DNA of 64,000 nt from Eopsaltria australis (taxonomy: Eukaryota; Chordata; Aves; Passeriformes; Petroicidae): contig JAVTVJ010000772.1 in NCBI GenBank assembly GCA_034509425.1, forward strand, positions 62,001 to 126,000. The letters are read 5' to 3'. The notes below the pieces were generated by a model. That model saw only the letters and a list, made by a program, of their open reading frames with translations. It searched no databases and was not told the DNA's origin. The position numbers and the translations under genes are program-made. The first letter of the stretch is position 1; the number at the start of each line of letters is the position of its first letter. Shown here in pieces: positions 50,290 to 60,410 of this stretch.

Positions 50290-52640
50290 CATTATTGACA
50301 AAGATGTTAAATAGGAGTGGACCAAGATACAGATCAATAAAAGTTGTTCATTTGTAATGACATTTTTAGGCCTGTCAAACAGTGTTTAACCCACTGAACA
50401 GGTAGCATGGTAGTTTGGTGTTATTTCAGTGTCTTAATCAAAGTTTCATGTGATACCAAGTGAAATACACAGTAGAAGTCCTAAGTCTATTACCTACATG
50501 TCCTGGGTTGGCCTAGGAGGGGTCAAAAACTCAGAGGTGATCCATGCTGCAGGAAGTAATACAACTTCATTCCTGGGAGAGAGGGCCAATAACCAGGTAG
50601 TTTTGAGTATTGAAATGTAGGCCAACCAATTAAAAGTTGATCCGCCTTCAAGAAAAAAACCCTATATAAACAGAGGACTTTTTAGGTTCTTCCTCCTGGC
50701 CTTCCTGCTTTTGTGAGAGAAGCAGATCCCTGCTTTCTCTCTCCAGTAAGACTGGGCCTTTGCCCCCCCTCCCCCCAGAGGGAGGGAGGGGAAGGGAGGT
50801 TTGGAACAGCAGTGCAGCTGCACTAGACAGGGCCGGGCCCCTGCTCCAGGCCAGGCAAGGGCTGGGCCGGCTCCATCCAACTCAGGCTGGGTCGGTCACC
50901 CCGGGCCAGGCTGGTCCACTGGGCCAAGCCAGCTTCGCAGAGTAAGGTCACTGAGACTGTGCTTCTGCCACCCGGCTCAGACTTTTCAAACAGCCCAGCA
51001 GAGACCACATGACCATTGCCAGGCCCGAGAGAGAGATAAACCCTCTCCATGCCTGGATGAAACTTCCAGACACCCATCGTTCCCTGCACAGAGAGAGGAA
51101 AGTGTGAGGACACCTACATAAATGCAGCATAGAGACTCTAAAATCTGTGAGGGAAGCAGAGCCAATACCTAGAGGGAAGAGCATGAGAAGTGCTTCAATA
51201 ATGAAGCTGAAAATTCTTTTGTGAAACCATGGTTGGGACTAAGCTAAAATATTCCCTGTAATATATGAGAAAATAGTCGAAAGGGGGGATGTGATGTTCT
51301 AACTGCAGCCAGTGAGCCAAGGCACCTGTGTAGAGATAAGTAGGTGCTGAAGTAATTGCAGCCTGATGAGAAGCTTGAGCAGAGACAGAGAAGAGGCTGT
51401 GACCTGTCCCTTTGCCCCAGGGAATGCCAGAGAACTTGTGTTGCCAATAACAGAAGAAGGGGATTTTCTTTGCTGCTGCAGTAGGACTGCTCATCCTTAA
51501 AGGGGTACCCCATGGACTGTCATGACCCACTGTAGTAGCTGTGGAAAGGCCACAAGTGTGGGGGGATCTTCCCCAACAAGCAGATCTTTCCTCCTGGCTG
51601 GCTGTTGTTTGTGAGGCTGAAAACCATAAAAACTGTATTTCCTTATAGAGGTGTCCATGGTATAAGCAAGAGAAACTTTTCTCCCTAAATGGACTGAGAA
51701 AAGACTATTTTAGAGGTGGTAAACTGCCTGAAAGTCAAAGTGTTGTCTTTTTGTATTGTCAGTGGGAAAGAAATGGAGAGGTGGGGGGAGGAGACGTGGT
51801 CTGAGGGTTTTGTTCTGGTTTTCCTTTTTTTTTCCTTTTTTAGGTTTATTAATAAACTATCTTTATATTCTTAAAGTTTGAGCCTGCTTTGCCTACCCCT
51901 AATCCTTCTCTCACAGCAAAAATTGGGTAAATTTTGGTACGTGTGCTGGCGTTTGGCCAGAAACTCAAATAGGTGAACTCAAACCACTACGTTGCATCAA
52001 CCAAACCAGTAATCCAGAAAAAAAATCAAGTTAGTTTGACAAGATCTATTTTCATAAACCCGTGTTGACTGGCATTAATTATATTTCCCTCCTTCCAGTC
52101 TTTATTAATCAAATCCCTTATCAGCTGCTGCACTGTTTTGCCTGGGTTTGATGTCAAGCTGACAGGTCTACAATTACTTGGGTCGTGCCATTTACCCTTT
52201 TCAAACAGTGGCACAATATTAGCTTTCTTCCCAGCTCTGGTGCTTCCTCAGCATTTGGGAAATGAGGAGCCAAAGAACTGCTTCAGCTTCTGTTAAAACT
52301 CTTGGAAATAATGTTCCAGGTTGGAACATTGGAATGGAACATTGGTTGGTCTAACTTTTGCGCTTGCTTTTTAATACCTCTATAAGCTGCTATTGCAATG
52401 GAAGGCATGTCGTAATCATCCTCTGATTTAATTTACTCCAGTAAATGGAATAAGAGCTCAGTACAGCAATTTGGTGGTTTTTCCTAACTGCACCAAAGTG
52501 CTATATATTGAGCATGTCTGCTTTTTCTTTATTGGTATTATTGGCATCTTCTTCTTACAATCAGTAGAGTAAAGCCATTGTCAGGAGCTTTCGCTTCTGA
52601 TATAGTTTAAATCTTCCATTGTGGGAATTTACCTCAAAGC
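50290..52640 (-). mobile_element. Ancient CR1-type LINE, split by a solo LTR
   Basis: Read on the minus strand, 52,640-51,992 and 50,498-50,290 are consecutive parts of a CR1/L3-like ORF2 reverse transcriptase. A fragment at 52,026-52,214 still reads as the 'F-x-K-G-K...D-P-x-N-x-R-P-V-S-L' region before the palm, and the 50.3-50.5 kb part covers downstream RT sequence. Divergence is clearly higher than in the other CR1 copies here. The block from 50,499 to 51,986 is a later LTR insertion. The outer ends are approximate. Confidence 0.78.
50499..51986 (+). mobile_element. Long solo LTR (1488 bp) nested in the ancient CR1
   Basis: Starts TGTCCTGGGTTGG and ends in CAAACCA. The flanks CTACA (50,494-50,498) and CTACG (51,987-51,991) are a 5-bp duplication with one change. 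A TATATAAA box is at 50,663-50,670, only about 165 bases from the start, and AATAAA is at 51,851-51,856, so the predicted R region is about 1.2 kb. The last ~130 bases align with the U5 ends of the LTRs at 19.8 and 58.7 kb, placing all three in one ERVL-like superfamily. Confidence 0.9.
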
Positions 52641-52682
52641 ACTTTATTAGCTTCAGGTGAACAGACTTCCAAAGTTAGAATA

Positions 52683-52747
52683 AAATAGAATAGAGCAGAA
52701 GAATAGAATAGAATAGAATAGAAAAGAATAGAATAGAATAGAATAGA
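52683..52747 (+). repeat. (GAATA)n pentanucleotide array, imperfect
   Basis: About ten GAATA units with several variants. It is the expanded terminal repeat of the adjoining CR1. Confidence 0.93.
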
Positions 52748-53055
52748 AATTAAATGGTGTTTGGGTTGGAACGGACCTTAAATATCATCTACTTCCAACC
52801 CCCATGCCATAGACAGGGATGCTGCCCACTAGATAAGGTTAGTCAGAGCCTTGATCTGGCCTTGAGCACTTCCAGGGACTGAATATCCACAGCTTCTCTG
52901 GGTAGCTTGTTCCAATGCCTCACCACCCTCCAAGTAAAGAAATTCATCCTAACATCTAACCTAAATCTCCCCTCTTCTAGTTTAAAATAATTCCCCCTTG
53001 TCCTATCACTATTTGCCTGTGTAAAAAGTGGCATGACTTTTTTTATAAGCTTCCT
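52683..53055 (-). mobile_element. CR1 LINE 3' end with (AATAG)n tail
   Basis: On the minus strand the ORF2 C-terminal part is readable ('SDRTRGN', 'RFRLDVR', '[10 protein letters not shown]'), followed by the CR1 3' UTR and a terminal TTCTA-type array (52,683-52,747 as GAATA units on the plus strand). The copy is 5'-truncated near 53,055. Confidence 0.9.
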
Positions 53056-54658
53056 TGAAATACTGAAAATACTGGAATTGTCCCAAATTTGACTAAGGAT
53101 CTCAGCCTCATGAAGATCAGCAAGTTTCCAGAGCCCTTCACAGCACACCTGGATGTTGCTGCCATTCCTAATGCAGTATTGTATGATTCACACAGAAGAG
53201 CCAGAGCAGTCAGGTCTTTGGAGGCTCAGCCCATTCTGGTTTCGTTGTGCATCCTTTCCTGGGGGCAAAAGAGTGGGGTGGTGGGGTAGTTGTTGAACTG
53301 TACTTCTTCCTAATTGACACAAAGACCAAATTGGTCTTTCCATGCAGTCCCTGCAGGATACCAATTAGAAATATATTTATGACATTCAAAAAAAAAAAAA
53401 AAAAAAAAAAAGGCAGGGTCATGCAGTAATGGGATGTAAGAAACTCAGATGTTAAAAAGAGGGCAAAAGAATTATTTCCTTGTCTCAGTGGTGTGGGTGG
53501 AAGATGTGAGAAAACATGGCATAAATCTCTCCTCACATTCCTCCTGTTTTGTTGAGGAATATTCAGTTTTGCTGCATTTAAACATTAAAGATGTCTGTTG
53601 GGAAAAGCAAGCAGAAGATAATGCTTTTTAGACAGGTTCTTGCTGTATATTTCCATTTCATGCTAGACTGCATAGAAGAAAGCAACCTGTGTGCATGAAA
53701 GGACAGTGTGAGGGGTGGGCAGGGTGCTGGTATCAGGAAGGGGAGGAGAGTGCTCAGTATGTAATAAGATAAAGCGAGCTGTTTGGCATTAGTGTGTTAG
53801 CTTTGTCCAAGCTCCCAGCATCTCCAAAGGGCCAAAGCACACTCTTCATTAGTCACCCCAGTGCACCTTTTGTGTGAATAATTTCCCACTGGTATTACCC
53901 AGAGTTTGGAGTCGATAGCTGGACTAGCCTCTTTGCTTGTACTATTATTTCCAGCAAGCTTCATACATCTGCAGTAAATCCAGGAGGATTTGCAAGTGGC
54001 CTGAGGAAGTATGAGTGACAGAATGAGCTGATAAGGCCTGAGTCCCACAGAAACAAAAGGCTTCCCATTTTGTCCTGACAAGACAGGAGCTGCCTTGGAA
54101 TTGATTTGATTTGATCAAGATTTTGCCAGCTGACCCCAAAAGTTCATGCAAGAGAAGAATTAAGCCCCCAAGCTCTCTCTCACTTGCTAGTAAACCTTCA
54201 CATCAGCGCCAAGGATGAGAGTATCTGTTGTGAGTTTGGTTGCCTGTTTGTTTTTATAAAGCAGGATCACTGAGGCTTTTCCTGTTGACACATTTTTGAT
54301 GGTAAGAAACTGAAAAGTCTCTAATGACCCACAGCTCTGTGGACAGAGCATCTTGAAAGAAACCTTAGTTGCAAAGCTAGGCATCAAGCTACAATGCTAT
54401 TGAACTTTAATGCACTCTGAAAGGGTAAGACCTAATGAGGTAAAACATAATAACTTTCTGTAAATCCTTATTCTTGAACTTGTGCCTAACTAGGGAAGCA
54501 TGAGACGGGAAGCATGAATCAGAATGCCTGCCTGATATTATAGAGCCAGACATTTTCAAAATTCAGCAGAAAGTCTTTAAGAGGGTGTAGAAATGTACAG
54601 GTCTACTTCTACTTTGGCAGAAGTGAAGGCAAAGTGTAAAAGGAAAGCATGACCGGCC
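53056..54658. other. Non-coding stretch with an A24 run
   Basis: No gene seen. A run of 24 A lies at 53,388-53,411. Confidence 0.55.
53388..53411 (+). repeat. A24 homopolymer
   Basis: Twenty-four consecutive A. No retroposed transcript is recognisable just upstream. Confidence 0.95.
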
Positions 54659-54662
54659 TTGG

Positions 54663-55107
54663 TGTTAGCGTAGAAACACATAATCACAGGATGATTATAT
54701 GCAGATGCTTTTATTAGAAGAGCTCTGGGAACCGGGGGTCGTTCAGACCCAAATCCGATTCTGACATGGATTCGTGATGGATACATTTTTATACCCTTCC
54801 CTTACATAACTGTTGTATAATCATATGTTAATCATCAACTTGATATTGTTCTATTGTGTATATTGTTTTCACCCAAGCATGAGTTTAAGCCCTCTCCCCA
54901 AAACATTTCTCATGATTGTTGTTCCTTTCTCGTGATTCTTATAAGCAATTATCGCATTTAACTTCATTATAAGCAATTATCTTTATCATCCACTATACCG
55001 GTAGGTACACAAGTGTAGGTTTCCATGATTCAAAGACACTGCCCACTCCCGTTCCCAAGGTCTACTAGCTACCGTGATTTTGGAAACATTTTAACCCTAT
55101 GCTATCA
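54663..55107 (-). mobile_element. Solo LTR (445 bp) with 4-bp target duplication
   Basis: TTGG flanks it at 54,659-54,662 and 55,108-55,111. On the minus strand it starts TGATAGCATAGGG and ends in CTACGCTAACA. TATAAAAA (54,786-54,793) and AATAAA (54,710-54,715) are in the right order. A 4-bp duplication fits a gammaretrovirus-like (ERV1) origin. Confidence 0.9.
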
Positions 55108-56738
55108 TTGGCAGCTGGGCTAGCAAAGGAAAAACTGGTGCTAAAAAATTAAAGCTGTCCAAAAGAATGGGGTCTTGAGAGAAATGCATTTCTTCAGAAC
55201 AGATGTCATTGTTTGAGCTACACAATATGATAATGTGCAAGTTTTATCAGGGTGCTGTGAAATATATTGTCCTGCCCATCTATGGGGCAGGTGGGAGGGG
55301 TACACAGTTCAGTTCTTCAGTTTCATCCCACTTTACTGAGAATCTTCTCTTACCTGCGCAATCTTTATTGAAGGGATTGCACTTATATATTTATTGCTCA
55401 GGGAGGCTGAGTTTGATGATATACAGTTGAATTTTTCCCCTCTTGGTCTTTCCTATTTCATGGCAGAGCTTTGGGAACGGCAGACTGGCTGTCCCTTGCT
55501 GTTACAATGGCATCCACACCCTTATTTGCAAAGACTGGGTAACATTTGTGTAACCTAGGAAGAGGTATCCAAAATATTAGGACTTCTATATTTATGTGTA
55601 TGTGTGAGAGAGAGAGAGAAGGAGGGAGAAGAAGAGCAGAGAAACTAGTTTCAGATCAAAGTCTGAATCTTAAATTTATAAGCTGTATTCCTTTTTAAGG
55701 GTGAATAAAGTGAGTTATTTACAATGCTTCATGGATTCCACACCTGGGAGTTACAGGACTGCTTCTTGGGGATGCCTGTAAAATGAGGTGCTCTTTGGAC
55801 CCCCTTACCCTAGGTAAGAGGTCTCCTCTTTCATATGAAAGTGTTGCTGTGTGCCTCAATTTACTTCTACTTGTTTAACACAGGAGTACAAATATTACAG
55901 ACTCTTGAACCTCTTCTGTGCTTTTATCTGCCAGTGGTGGTGTGTTAAATCTATCTCTGCCCATAGTTCACAGCAAACATTGAAAGCCTGTAAAAGTGTT
56001 GGACAGCCTCATTTAGAAAACATTTTTGATTGAATGTATTGTCATATTTTTCTTGCAATAGGGTACATAAAAAGGATTTATTTTGTTTAATAGCATTTTA
56101 AACCCAGTCAAATGCAGATAAGAAGGGAATCCCCTTGCATTTAAAAAATATTGATGAACTTTAAAAAGGGCTGATTTTTGGAAAGATAGGTGTGTGCCTG
56201 CGCATAATCTTTTGACATTCAATATATATCTTTTACACAATATTATTTTGCCCCCTGGTTTCATATGAAATGGTTGGTTCTGAAAAACAAGTGTGTTAAC
56301 TTCGCGGGCAAATGCAATGAGTTGCATAGTGATAATTCAGAATTATTGCTAGGAGCCTGAAGGTTTCTGTTCCCAGCCCTCATGTTTTAATGGTCAAGTC
56401 CAAACATAAGTTAGTTTCTACTCCAGCAAAGCTTCTTCAGCTTCTTGTAAGTAGTATACTGTTTTTAGAATTTAATTGAGCCCCTGGTTATTCTTTCCCT
56501 TGTAGTTTCCTTTCTGTCTATAAACATCTATGATTGCCCAGTCAACAGCACTACTTAATTGGCTGAAGATCCTAATCCAGCTTTCCTGAAAGGAAAAGCA
56601 TCCTAGACACAGTTGCCAATTATTCCATTATCTCTATTGACAGCTGGGTGTAGTTTAATGTCCTTCAAAGCTCTGACACAGATATCCCATGGGAGACCAT
56701 TGTCTCCAGTTAAAGCACAGTGCTGAAGAGCAGTGATT

Positions 56739-56870
56739 TCTGTGTCTGCTACCACTGTGTTCGCTGGCTTTGGAAATGTTACTTAATCTTTTGGTTTCCC
56801 TATCTGTAAAATGGGGAAAAAGTGTTATTCAGGGAAGGTTAAGAGGGTTAATATTTTGATGTTCATAAAA
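56739..56870 (+). mobile_element. MIR-type SINE fossil
   Basis: 'gttacttaatctt' followed by 'tttccctatctgtaaaatgggg' matches the MIR core (GTTACTTAACCTC ... TTTCCTCATCTGTAAAATGGGG), and 'gagggttaat' downstream matches the next conserved part. This is the clearer of the two MIR copies. Confidence 0.78.
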
Positions 56871-57864
56871 TGTTACAAGATATTCTTTATAGTTTTAAGA
56901 ACAGACAACAAATGTAATAAAGAACTACATGGAAGTTATGAAGCTGGGTAGGAATACAGGTTAGTACTGGTTTCATGATATGGCTACCTCAGTTTTTCTC
57001 TTGTTTTGAAATGTTTTGAAATGCCAAAGCTAAAGTTTCCTGTATAGTTTGACTTCTACCCTCCTTCTTGCATCATGACGTGGCCTTTAAGCATATTTTC
57101 CATGATTTCCTGGCCTTTAAGTACTTGACTTTTCAATTTTAATATTCTTTTAATATGAGAAGCTTACTGCAAGTATGAGAGTTTTAGTTTACAAAAGCAA
57201 AGTAAGCCACCTTCTCCTCCTCAGAAATGGAGCGTGCTGCCAAAGCTGACGTGACCCATAAGCCCTGAACGGCCACAAGATCTCCATGCGAGTGTCCCCC
57301 ACATCTGGGCGTTCCCCTGAGTGTGTCTAGAATCCTCCTGTGTTTTCCCTGGCCTTTTTCTTCACTACCCTTGTTCACACACACTTGCTGGGCCGTCTTC
57401 TCTGCAAACTTATGACTGTTTTCATGGATCATGCCCTGTGCACCCTGCAAAGCACACAGGGGTTCAGAAAGCAGATATACAGGCATGACTGTGTGCATGG
57501 AGTAAATGCTACAAGTGGTCCCCTGGTGAAGAATCAAGGAACCAAACACTAATTTTCCTGTTCTTTGCAGTAGTAATAAACCTTGTTTTTCTCTCAAGTA
57601 CCATTTTGAGGTACGATCTTAGAAATACTGGACTAAAAAAAGTGTTCTAGTACTAGTTACTTATTTTTTTCTTTGAAGGATTAAATTTTAGTTTTGCAAC
57701 CCTCTTTGAAATATTTTCTTATAATTATTTTTGGTTTCAATAAAAATAACTTTTTTAATTCTCAGCATTAGGCAAAAGTACATTATTCTACCTGTTCCTA
57801 TAATAGCCTTGTCACTGTGTCTCTGAAAAGCTGGAATACTTACCTGATTTGGAGTCAAGACTTG

Positions 57865-57942
57865 GGGTTGTCTTGTGCCAGGAGTTGGACTCAACGGTCC
57901 CTGTGGATCCCTTTCAACTCAGGATATTCTACGGTTGTGTGA
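57865..57942 (+). mobile_element. CR1 LINE 3' tail fragment
   Basis: 'gccaggagttggactcaa' followed by 'tggatccctttcaactcag' and 'gatattctacggttgtg' is the CR1 3' end. Confidence 0.9.
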
Positions 57943-58694
57943 CTTCACATTTGGTACAGGGTGTGTAACTAGCCCAGCCTGAGGGGTGCACACTCTCTCT
58001 GTCTGTTCTGTTCTATCTAATCTGGCCTGTTCATGATGCTGTTTCAGTACAGACATGCTCAGATGGATTTATTTAGAGTTTGGCAGCTGGTTTTTCTTAG
58101 GCTTTCCTCCTCTGCTCAAACCAAGTAGTTACAGAGTGAGGGCCTGAGCATGACTTTGGATGCAGTCACTATGGGCTCCCTCCCTGGTAAAGGCAGGGAG
58201 AAGAGACGGAGCCTGATGGTGGGAAGGCAGAAGAGTGTTCCTGGCTGTAAAGTGCTGAGCAACAGCAGGAAAAATATGGCAGACCAAAACGTGGGTCTGC
58301 CCGAGCCCAAAGACTTCTAGCAGCCTTTTAGGGTATATATTATGAGAGGTACAATGCACATGGGGCCCAGTTCCCCCTGACCTCAGTCTCCCTGACTCCT
58401 ACTGGGGGCACTGCAAGCAAGCTTATACTGAAAGCTATGGAGCTGTTTTTAAATGGTTCTTTATAGCAGAGAATAATTAATTAAACAGGTGGTTCCATGA
58501 GCGGTGCTACTAATGATGGCTCCTTTCCAGGATTTCTCTCTTGTGGGGATTTCCAGGCTGTAACAAAGGTTGAGCTCATGCTGAGGTCTTTCCCTCAATG
58601 AGGGAATTAATAGGTCCTCCCTCCCTCCCTCTACTCTGCTGCCTATTTTCATGAACCTTGTAGGCACTTAATTCCTGTCAACCCTCTACGCCTG

Positions 58695-59919
58695 TGTTGC
58701 GGTTTAGGGGTTTGGGGATCAAAATTAGGTATGTAGATTAATTTTTGTAGTCGAGATTATTTGATTTTGTTGTGAGATAAGGATTAATAGTAGGCAAAAG
58801 CAGGCTTATACTTTAAGGAATACAAAAAGGAATTTTATTAACAGACTTAAAATAGGAATAATAATCAGGCATCAACACCAAACTCTTTAGAACACTCTTT
58901 TCCCCTCCCCACCTTTCTTATTTTCTTTCTTGCTGACCATACAAAAGGTAACATTTCAATTTATAGTTAATCTACCACCTCTGGAACAAAACAGTTTTCT
59001 TAATTTATGTAGAGAGAGAAGCTTTCTTTTGTTTTATCATGTTGACTCTCATAGGAAACACAGTTTCTATGGTTATTAGCTTTCTAGGAAGCGATTCTCT
59101 CTTTGAAGGGAGGCATTTGCTTTTCTAGACCCCTTCTCATTTCAGTAGCTTTCCCAGGGCTACTACCAATGGACATATGATGGTCACTGAGGTGTTCTTT
59201 TGAGAGTAAATGTTTCTATTACAGTGACAACAACATCCCCTTATTTTATCATCAGCAACACAAGTCTTCTTCTACTGTTTTCCTGGGGCGAGGAAAGAAA
59301 AATCTTAATACACAAAAGTCTCAGTCTACTGCTTATAACTTAGAACATTACATTCCTTTTTTCTCACCTCTTTTAGACCATTATTCATATATTACAGAGT
59401 GTATTACAGCTAACTTTATCAACATGTTTTTACAAAAGAACTTTCAGCAGTAAAGCACTCCTCATCTCTTCCTTCTTTGAAAAATAAGCTTATAGTCTTT
59501 AACTTAAAGTCTCTATGTTGTACCTTTTGTAGGTGCCTTTATTTTTATGCTCCTTCTGTGTGAGAAGGAGAAATGAATGTCCTTATAGTCTCATTCTGAT
59601 GTTAGAAAGAAACAGTTAATTTGTCTTTCGGCTGTGTGCTGGTCACGTGGCTTTCGCCCGCGTGGTTTAAATTTTATAAGTTCGTGTATGAAGTACAGGA
59701 AAAGATCTTGGCTGTGCTGTCCCTCCATCTAAGCTGTGTTTTAGTCGTGAGAACCCGGCAGGACTGCACCCTTGCTGCAAGAATTTAATCCAGGCTTCTT
59801 TTCTGCGCCGGGCCGCCCGGGGCCGCCCGGCGGGATTTACATCTGAGCTCCACGGGAGGAGCCCAGTCTGAGCTCTCTCTCTCTCCGCCTGGGGCCGCCC
59901 GGCCAGAGCCCGGTCCGAG

Positions 59920-59960
<41 letters not shown>

Positions 59961-60405
59961 CAGAGTTCACTGAGGAGCTACTCGGGCAGGGCGCCCCCGA
60001 GGTCCATGGGGCCCGACCTCAAAACCTCTTCCCACCGGGCCGTGCCGCGGAGAGAGGACCGGTCTGGCCCAGGCTAGGCGAACAGAGCTGGCGAAGTTCT
60101 TTAGCCAAGGACAGCAAGATGAAGCAGCTTGAGTTCTCTTTCTCTCTCCTGCCCCTCCCCCCCACACCATGCGGGTAAGCAGCCCCAGACCATGAGGTCT
60201 GGGAGAGACCTTACCCAGGTGGTGCGGAGGGGAGGAGAGTGGCGTCTTTCCTCTGCGAACCGGAAGCCTCAAAGAGAGCTTCTTCAGGTGTTTTCATGGT
60301 TTTATGAGCTTTTTTAGGTAGGCAGAGTTTATGCTGGCTACCTCATTTCCGACTCCACCTCCTCTTTCTACACCGGGCATTTTTAACAGCAACTACTCCA
60401 TGACA
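58695..60405 (-). mobile_element. Long solo LTR (1711 bp), 5-bp target duplication
   Basis: Same family as the LTR at 19,787-21,405: TGTTGCGG and CCATGACA ends, the same internal order, AATAAA on the minus strand at 58,834-58,839 and CATAAAA at 60,300-60,306. GCCTG flanks it at 58,690-58,694 and 60,406-60,410. It is longer by about 92 bp, through about 45 extra bases near 58,720-58,765 and a partial duplication of the GC-rich segment before the CT array (59,875-59,925). Confidence 0.93.
59923..59957 (+). repeat. (CT)n microsatellite in the LTR
   Basis: About 17 CT units, at the same place as in the sister LTR. A shorter CT run at 59,873-59,885 is part of the local duplication. Confidence 0.97.
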
Positions 60406-60410
60406 GCCTG

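Larger units (their letters stand above)
55112..58689. other. Non-coding stretch, no gene seen
   Basis: Includes a short (GA)n at 55,605-55,619, a MIR fossil (56,739-56,870) and a CR1 tail (57,865-57,942). The 137-codon minus-strand frame at 57,184-57,597 has no recognisable domain. Confidence 0.55.

Noticed and set aside
53341..53427. CATGCAGT direct repeats around an A24 run, like a retroposon with target duplication
   Set aside because: Eight bases separate the A-run from the second repeat and no transcript-like body lies between; chance is more likely.
57184..57597. 137-codon minus-strand ORF
   Set aside because: No domain, no splice or promoter context, and a length expected by chance in a window this large.
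19787..60405. The two long LTRs as 5' and 3' ends of a single 40-kb provirus
   Set aside because: Each has its own different 5-bp flanking duplication, and the DNA between is unrelated to retroviral internal sequence.
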